This document shows positions 6,610 through 10,504 of a stretch of 10,504 nucleotides of DNA, piece by piece (the stretch's first letter is position 1; every line of letters begins with the position of its first letter). Below the pieces are notes generated by a model. The model was not told where the DNA came from. It saw nothing but the letters and a program-made list of their open reading frames with translations, and did not search any database. A program made the translations under genes and the position numbers. This DNA comes from an uncultured Eubacterium sp. (GTDB taxonomy: Bacteria; Bacillota; Clostridia; Lachnospirales; Lachnospiraceae), in assembly GCA_900550135.1 (NCBI GenBank), contig URQO01000064.1, positions 1 through 10,504 on the forward strand. The letters are read 5' to 3'.

Positions 6610-7480
6610 ATTTAGAAAAGCAGGAAAGATATATAATTTTTCTCCGGAAAATTTAGATATAAAAGCAGGAGACCATGTAATTGTGGAAACTGCAAGAGGT
6701 ATTGAATATGGTTCAGTGGTAGAAAATATAAAAGAAGTGGATGAAGAAAATGTCATTATGCCACTTAAACCGGTTATCAGAGTGGCAACAGCTGAAGATG
6801 ACAAAAAAGCACAGAGTAATAGAGAAAAAGAAAAAAAGGCTTTTAAGATTTGCAAGGAAAAAATTAAAAAGCACGGTCTTGAAATGAAATTAATTAATAC
6901 AGAGTATACTTTTGATAATAATAAAGTTTTGTTTTATTTTACAGCTGATGGAAGAATTGACTTTAGAGAATTAGTTAAAGATTTGGCATCAGTATTTAAA
7001 ACAAGAATAGAGTTAAGACAGGTTGGTGTAAGAGATGAGACAAAAATGCTTGGTGGAATAGGTATTTGTGGACGACCATTGTGCTGTAATACTTATTTGT
7101 CAGAGTTTATTCCGGTGTCAATAAAGATGGCAAAAGAGCAGAATCTTTCATTAAATCCAACAAAAATTTCAGGTATTTGTGGAAGACTTATGTGTTGTCT
7201 TAAAAATGAGCAGGAAGCATATGAATACTTAAATTCTAATTTGCCAAATGTTGGTGAAAAAGTAAAAACATTTGATGGATTTAAGGGTGAAGTATTAAGT
7301 GTAAATGTGTTAAGACAGAAGGTTAAAATCGTTATTGAACAGAATGATGAAAGAGAAGTAAAAGAGTATTCTGTAAATGAATTGAAATTTAAGCCAAAGA
7401 AAAAGAAATTTGATTTGGCATCAGAAGAAATTAAGGAATTGAAGAAGTTAGAAGATACAGAAGAATCAAAGTTAGATTAG
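6587..7480 (+). CDS. ricT: PSP1 domain protein, regulatory iron-sulfur subunit RicT (YaaT)
   Basis: 297-aa PSP1-family protein. In B. subtilis RicT/YaaT forms a complex with RicA and RicF that binds iron-sulfur clusters and steers RNase Y, affecting mRNA maturation, sporulation and biofilm formation. The diagnostic paired cysteine motifs are present: CGRPLCC with C161, C166 and C167, and CGRLMCCL with C198, C203 and C204. The PSP1 core spans about 60-210. The C-terminus is a basic then acidic Lys/Glu tail (about 269-297). The RBS AAGGAAGGA (6571-6579) lies within the end of holB, and the start ATG overlaps holB by 23 nt. The stop codon TAG is at the first base of the second copy of a 29-bp tandem duplication, so the exact C-terminal end may have changed recently. 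Confidence 0.92.
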   Translation: MIKVIGVRFRKAGKIYNFSPENLDIKAGDHVIVETARGIEYGSVVENIKEVDEENVIMPLKPVIRVATAEDDKKAQSNREKEKKAFKICKEKIKKHGLEMKLINTEYTFDNNKVLFYFTADGRIDFRELVKDLASVFKTRIELRQVGVRDETKMLGGIGICGRPLCCNTYLSEFIPVSIKMAKEQNLSLNPTKISGICGRLMCCLKNEQEAYEYLNSNLPNVGEKVKTFDGFKGEVLSVNVLRQKVKIVIEQNDEREVKEYSVNELKFKPKKKKFDLASEEIKELKKLEDTEESKLD

Positions 7481-7548
7481 AAGATACAGAAAAATCAAAA
7501 TTAGATTAGAAGTTATTAAAAGATATTGAAAATCTAAATAAAGTTAGA
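7449..7548. repeat. 29-bp tandem duplication at the end of ricT, with a decayed further copy
   Basis: Positions 7449-7477 and 7478-7506 are adjacent copies of a 29-bp unit with two G-to-A differences (7463/7492 and 7471/7500). Copy 1 encodes the end of RicT (LEDTEESKLD). The shift of 29 nt puts copy 2 out of frame, although in its own phase it would read LEDTEKSKLD and also ends in TAG. A more diverged similar stretch, GATATTGAAAATC through GTTAGA, is at 7522-7548. The rest of the 155-nt gap before trmN6 is AT-rich; a 9-bp dyad (7561-7569 with 7595-7603) has no T-tract, so read-through into trmN6 is expected. Confidence 0.75.
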
Positions 7549-7635
7549 ATATAAGGAAAAATTCAAATCAAATTAGAATATGTAAGATGAATTGGATTTG
7601 AATAAACTTATAAAAAAGGATTTGTAAGGAAAAAA

Positions 7636-8376
7636 GTGAAGATTGAATTAAAAACAGGTGAAAGAATAGACGACCTTGAACGCAATGGATATAAAATTAT
7701 TCAGGACAAAGACAGATTTTGCTTTGGAATGGATGCTGTGTTACTGTCAGGTTTTGCTCAGGTAAAAGATGGTGACAGAGTGCTGGATATGGGCACTGGC
7801 ACGGGAATTATACCAATATTATTGGAAGCGAAAACCAGTGGTAGAGAGTTTGTAGGGTTGGAGATTCAAAAAGAAAGTGCACAGATGGCAGAACGTAGTG
7901 TTTTGTTAAATGATTTGCATGAAAAAATTAAGATAGTAAAAGGTGATATAAAAGAGGCTTCAGCCATATTTGGTGGAGCCACTTTTGATATTGTTACATG
8001 TAATCCGCCTTATATGAATGAAAATCATGGAATAAAGAATATTGATGAACCAAAAACAATTGCACGACATGAAGTTAAATGTACGTTGGAAGATGTCATA
8101 AGAGAATCTGCAAAAGTTTTAAAACCAGGTGGAAAATTTTTTATGGTTCACAGACCAAGAAGACTGGTTGAGATTGTAACCCTTATGAATAAGTACAAAC
8201 TTGAACCAAAGAGACTTAGAATGGTTCATCCCTTTGCGGACAAAGAAGCCAACATGATTTTAATAGAAGGGCATAGAGGCAGAAAGTCAATGATGAAGGT
8301 TGAAGCTCCCCTTATTGTATATAAAAGTCAGGGAGTATATACCAATGAAATATTAGAAATATATGGAAAAAGGTAA
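7636..8376 (+). CDS. trmN6: tRNA1(Val) (adenine(37)-N6)-methyltransferase
   Basis: 246-aa SAM-dependent methyltransferase of the TrmN6/YfiC (B. subtilis YabB) family, which methylates N6 of A37 next to the anticodon of tRNA1(Val). The N-terminus has the family stretch DRFCFGMDAVLL (26-37). SAM motif I is LDMGTGTGIIP (50-60), and the catalytic N6-adenine signature is NPPY (123-126) in TCNPPYM. The C-terminal half completes the Rossmann fold, with VLKPGGKFFMVHRPRR. It starts at GTG 7636, 5 nt after AAGGA (7626-7630); no other start matches the family N-terminus. It is followed after 4 nt by rsmI, an arrangement also known from B. subtilis (yabB then yabC), so the two modification enzymes are likely co-translated. 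Confidence 0.92.
   Translation: MKIELKTGERIDDLERNGYKIIQDKDRFCFGMDAVLLSGFAQVKDGDRVLDMGTGTGIIPILLEAKTSGREFVGLEIQKESAQMAERSVLLNDLHEKIKIVKGDIKEASAIFGGATFDIVTCNPPYMNENHGIKNIDEPKTIARHEVKCTLEDVIRESAKVLKPGGKFFMVHRPRRLVEIVTLMNKYKLEPKRLRMVHPFADKEANMILIEGHRGRKSMMKVEAPLIVYKSQGVYTNEILEIYGKR
8368..8373 (+). promoter_or_regulatory. RBS that decides the rsmI start
   Basis: AAAAGG (8368-8373), inside the end of trmN6, is 7 nt before ATG 8381. The earlier in-frame ATG at 8363 has no Shine-Dalgarno and would add six residues not expected before the family N-terminus (GELFLCATPIGN). Confidence 0.7.
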
Positions 8377-8380
8377 AAAT

Positions 8381-9217
8381 ATGGCAGGAGAATTATTTTT
8401 GTGTGCTACACCAATTGGCAATTTGGAAGACATTACATATAGAGTTGTAAGAGTGCTAAGTGAAGTGGATTTGATTGCTGCTGAAGATACACGAAACAGC
8501 ATTAAGTTGCTAAATCATTTTAATATAAAGACACCTATGACAAGCTATCATGAGTTTAATAAATATGATAAGGCAAAAGTTTTGGTAGAAGCTATTTTAG
8601 AGGGAGAAAATGTGGCGGTCATAACTGATGCAGGAACTCCCGGCATATCAGATCCGGGAGAAGAGCTGGTTAGACAATGTTATGAGGCAGGTATAAAGGT
8701 TACATCTTTGCCGGGAGCAGCAGCCTGTATTACGGCTTTGACTATGTCAGGTCAGAAAACAAGAAGGTTTGTATTTGAAGCCTTTTTGCCAAAAGATAAA
8801 AAAGAAAAGCAAATGGTGTTAAAAAGTTTAGAAAATGAAGTAAGAACAATTATAATTTATGAAGCACCTCACAGGTTAACAAAAACATTAAAAGATTTGG
8901 AGAAAACATTGGGGGACAGACCGCTTACAATTTGTAGGGAATTAACGAAAAAATACGAAGATGCTGTGCAAACTACGATAGCCCGGGCAATAGAATTTTA
9001 CGAAGAAAATACTCCAAAGGGAGAGTTTGTACTGGTTATTGCAGGGAAGGAAATATCTGAAATCAAAGAAGAAGAGATGCAGAAATGGGAGTCTATGTCT
9101 ATAGAGGAACATATGGAATTGTATATGAATAAGGGTATTTCTAAAAAAGATGCCATGAAATTGGTAGCAAAAGACAGAGGTGTATCCAAAAGAGATATTT
9201 ATAATCAGTTAATTTAG
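8381..9217 (+). CDS. rsmI: 16S rRNA (cytidine(1402)-2'-O)-methyltransferase
   Basis: 278-aa tetrapyrrole-methylase-fold enzyme (YabC/YraL) that 2'-O-methylates C1402 in the ribosomal decoding centre, using SAM. All the family motifs are present: CATPIGNLEDIT (8-19), AAEDTR (33-38), ITDAGTPGISDPG (81-93), SLPGAAACITAL (109-120) and FEAFLP (132-137). Further on are IIIYEAPHRL (157-166) and ICRELTKKYE (184-193). The C-terminal helical domain (about 235-278) carries the KGISKKDAMKLVA and RGVSKRDIYNQL stretch typical of RsmI. It lies 4 nt after trmN6 and is the last gene of the operon; the bidirectional terminator begins about 75 nt downstream. Length is normal. Confidence 0.96.
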   Translation: MAGELFLCATPIGNLEDITYRVVRVLSEVDLIAAEDTRNSIKLLNHFNIKTPMTSYHEFNKYDKAKVLVEAILEGENVAVITDAGTPGISDPGEELVRQCYEAGIKVTSLPGAAACITALTMSGQKTRRFVFEAFLPKDKKEKQMVLKSLENEVRTIIIYEAPHRLTKTLKDLEKTLGDRPLTICRELTKKYEDAVQTTIARAIEFYEENTPKGEFVLVIAGKEISEIKEEEMQKWESMSIEEHMELYMNKGISKKDAMKLVAKDRGVSKRDIYNQLI

Positions 9218-9290
9218 AAATAACAATACAATTTGAAAGGTTAGAATTACCTAAAGGGTTAGATTTAAAAAATCTTTAATATAACATAAA

Positions 9291-9338
9291 AAGAGGGAGG
9301 TATATGGGCAACATTAGTTGTATATACTTCCCTTTTTT
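9291..9338. terminator. Bidirectional intrinsic terminator between rsmI and the HPr-like gene
   Basis: GGGAGGTATAT (9295-9305) pairs with ATATACTTCCC (9322-9332) with one G-U wobble. Inside the loop CAAC (9309-9312) can pair with GTTG (9317-9320). On the plus strand it is followed by six T's (9333-9338). On the minus strand it is followed by TCTTTTT. It can therefore end both convergent transcripts. Confidence 0.88.
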
Positions 9339-9350
9339 AGGGGTGTATGT

Positions 9351-9365
9351 GTGACCCGGGGTCAC
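9351..9365. repeat. GC-rich 15-nt palindrome
   Basis: GTGACCC (9351-9357) and GGGTCAC (9359-9365) are exact inverted copies around a single central G. With G-T wobbles the pairing extends to about 9346-9370. Eleven of the 15 bases are G or C, although the neighbourhood is very AT-rich. It lies between the shared terminator and the HPr-like stop codon, in the 3' untranslated part of the minus-strand transcript. No T-tract follows on either strand, so it is not itself a classical terminator; it could be a protein-binding site or a dispersed repeat. Confidence 0.7.
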
Positions 9366-9386
9366 GTATATGAATTCAATTGATAA

Positions 9387-9617
9387 TTAGCAAATGTATT
9401 TGTCCAAAGACTTTATGATTTCATCGGCATGATTTTTTGAATGGATATTAAGCTGAAGTGGTTTTGATAAATCAAAAGAAAAAATGCCCATAATTGATTT
9501 AGCATCAATGAAATTGTGACCGGCAACTAAGTCAAAGTCGTTATCGTATCTGGTAATGTCTTTAACGAAAGACTTTACTTTGTCAATTGAGTTCAAGCTT
9601 ACTGTAACTGTCTTCAT
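9387..9617 (-). CDS. HPr-like protein lacking the active-site histidine
   Basis: 76-aa protein with the HPr fold of the phosphotransferase system. The clearest match is the regulatory-serine region DAKSIMGIFSFDL (38-50), equivalent to the Ser46 site that HPr kinase phosphorylates in Firmicutes, with the serine at residue 41. Thirty-one residues earlier, where His15 and the H-A-R-P motif should be, the sequence reads SLNSIDKV, with no histidine. It therefore should not pass phosphate to sugar permeases, and resembles Crh of B. subtilis in concept (regulatory Ser, no His). RBS GGAGG (plus 9626-9630) is 8 nt before the start. It is convergent with rsmI and has its own promoter at 9688-9716. The function is inferred; a regulatory partner role is possible. 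Confidence 0.8.
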   Translation of the reverse strand: MKTVTVSLNSIDKVKSFVKDITRYDNDFDLVAGHNFIDAKSIMGIFSFDLSKPLQLNIHSKNHADEIIKSLDKYIC

Positions 9618-9959
9618 AATAAAAACCTCCTTTATTTAAGCTGCTACAAAACTTGAATGACTTGTCTTTAATTCGCCATTCGCATACATCTTAAAACTAA
9701 CGGTTTTTTTAGTCAAGAAAAAAAAGCGGGTAAAATATTACAAACTTTTAAGCAAAAAATATTAAAAAATAGAATAAATATGCAAAAAGATATAAGTAGC
9801 ATAGTTTTCTTTAGTAAAATAATTTGTAAAAATCAATAAAAAATCAGACATAAATAGGAAAAAGTACTAGAAAATGAAGCATTTTTGCTCAAAAAAATAA
9901 TTTGTAATATAAGGAGTATATTCTTAATAATATGTATAAAAAAACAGTGAGTAAGACAC
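9618..9959. other. Divergent spacer between the HPr-like gene and spmA
   Basis: Contains the leader and promoter of the minus-strand HPr-like gene (9618-9716) and then about 240 nt of A-rich sequence before spmA. I see no terminator or RNA gene. The only repeat noticed is the 14-mer AAAATAATTTGTAA at 9816-9829 and 9894-9907. A weak housekeeping-like pair, TTTAAG (9747-9752) and TAGAAT (9770-9775), is 17 bp apart. CATAGTTT (9800-9807) loosely resembles a sigma-E -10, but without a good -35. The spmA promoter is therefore not assigned. Confidence 0.55.
9688..9716 (-). promoter_or_regulatory. Promoter of the HPr-like gene
   Basis: On the minus strand, TTGACT (plus 9711-9716) and TAAGAT (plus 9688-9693) are separated by exactly 17 bp, a good match to a housekeeping sigma factor promoter. 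Transcription would start near 9681, giving a leader of about 64 nt before the HPr-like ATG. Confidence 0.7.
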
Positions 9960-10504
9960 ATGTTAAACTATATTTGGGCATTTATGATTGTAATTGGAAT
10001 TGTGTATGGGGCATTTACGGGAAGCCTTGATAAGATAGGAAATGGAGCAATTGATGCAGCAGAAGAATCTGTAAAATTGTGTATAACAATGCTTGGAATA
10101 ATGAGTATGTGGATGGGGTTTATGAAAATTGCAGAAAACTCGGGATTGATAGCAAGAGCACAAAAGGCAATATCACCATTTGTCAGATGGATTTTTCCAA
10201 ATATTCCCAAGAAACATCCGGCGCAGATTCATATAACTACAAATATTATTGCAAACATATTAGGACTTGGGTGGGCAGCAACGCCGGCAGGACTTAAAGC
10301 TATGGAAGAAATGGCAAAAAATCCAATAAAACAGAATGGAAAAGTTATTTCCAGTCATATAGCTACAAACGAGATGTGTACATTTTTAGTATTGAATATA
10401 TCATCTTTACAGTTAATACCGGTTAATATTATTGCATATAGAAGTCAGTACAACTCAGCAAATCCGGCGGCAATAGTTGCACCTGCCATACTAGCCACCA
10501 CTGT
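9960..10504 (+). CDS. spmA: Spore maturation protein A, 5' part (cut by the window end)
   Basis: Open frame of 181 codons running off the window without a stop. It matches the SpmA family, a membrane protein with a Gate (nucleoside-recognition-like) domain needed with SpmB for spore core dehydration and heat resistance. The start MLNYIWAFMIVIGIVYGAFTG is the first transmembrane segment. A second lies at about 40-57. The family's NIIANILGLGWAATPAGLKAM stretch is at 95-115, followed by another membrane segment at about 140-160. The ATG at 9960 is the only reasonable start: an in-frame TGA is at 9948-9950. The Shine-Dalgarno is weak (GTGAG, 9947-9951). spmB usually follows. Its presence points to a sporulating lineage. 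Confidence 0.93.
   Translation, partial: MLNYIWAFMIVIGIVYGAFTGSLDKIGNGAIDAAEESVKLCITMLGIMSMWMGFMKIAENSGLIARAQKAISPFVRWIFPNIPKKHPAQIHITTNIIANILGLGWAATPAGLKAMEEMAKNPIKQNGKVISSHIATNEMCTFLVLNISSLQLIPVNIIAYRSQYNSANPAAIVAPAILATT

Noticed and set aside
7561..7603. Inverted repeat ATTCAAATC / GATTTGAAT before trmN6, considered as a terminator
   Set aside because: The loop is 25 nt and no T-run follows, and the genes on both sides look co-transcribed.
9636..9689. Minus-strand 17-codon frame MYANGELKTSHSSFVAA just upstream of the HPr-like gene
   Set aside because: Its ATG overlaps the -10 element of the HPr-like promoter, so the predicted transcript would not contain it, and no ribosome binding site is seen.
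9816..9907. 14-bp direct repeat AAAATAATTTGTAA, considered as an attachment site or iteron
   Set aside because: It has only two copies of AT-rich sequence with no integrase or replication gene nearby, and is easily explained by composition.
9932..10030. 32-codon plus-strand frame overlapping the start of spmA
   Set aside because: The AAGGAG at 9911-9916 is 15 nt away, too far from its ATG, and the frame overlaps well-supported spmA coding sequence.

Overview
The window is AT-rich and densely packed with genes. It looks like the chromosome of a low-G+C, spore-forming Clostridia member, most likely a Lachnospiraceae-type gut anaerobe. That placement is inferred from three things: the gene order decarboxylase / guanylate-kinase-like / holB / PSP1 (yaaT) / tRNA1(Val) methyltransferase / rsmI, a downstream HPr-like gene, and spmA. 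There is no 16S or other decisive marker here.

Layout. (1) Positions 1-310 hold the end of a tRNA cluster: the 3' part of tRNA-Tyr, a complete initiator tRNA-fMet and tRNA-Phe, closed by a strong intrinsic terminator. (2) Positions 311-624 are a very AT-rich spacer with no convincing gene, but with a perfect 9-bp inverted repeat and three 14-bp direct repeats. (3) Positions 625-3213 encode a complete NitT/TauT/SsuA-type ABC importer: lipoprotein, permease and ATPase, the last two overlapping by ATGA. It ends at an intrinsic terminator. Its substrate cannot be read from the sequence. (4) Positions 3354-9217 form a six-gene co-directional operon: a PLP fold-I basic amino acid decarboxylase, a divergent guanylate-kinase-like P-loop protein, HolB (DNA polymerase III delta'), the RicT/YaaT PSP1 protein, TrmN6 and RsmI. 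This is a shortened version of the B. subtilis yaaO-tmk-holB-yaaT-yabB-rsmI neighbourhood. It combines clamp loading, RNA-processing control, tRNA modification and rRNA modification. (5) A bidirectional terminator separates rsmI from a convergent minus-strand gene for a small HPr-like protein that keeps the regulatory Ser motif but lacks the catalytic His. (6) From 9960 the window runs into the 5' part of spmA (spore maturation protein A), cut by the window end.

Nothing here is an obvious new defence or mobile system; the region is mostly core genome. The points most worth a second look are: an ideal extended -10 placed so that the decarboxylase mRNA would start at its ATG (leaderless); the guanylate-kinase-like protein with a reworked nucleotide-binding region; the His-less HPr; a 15-nt GC-rich palindrome standing out in the AT-rich spacer after rsmI; and a 29-bp tandem duplication that carries the yaaT stop codon.
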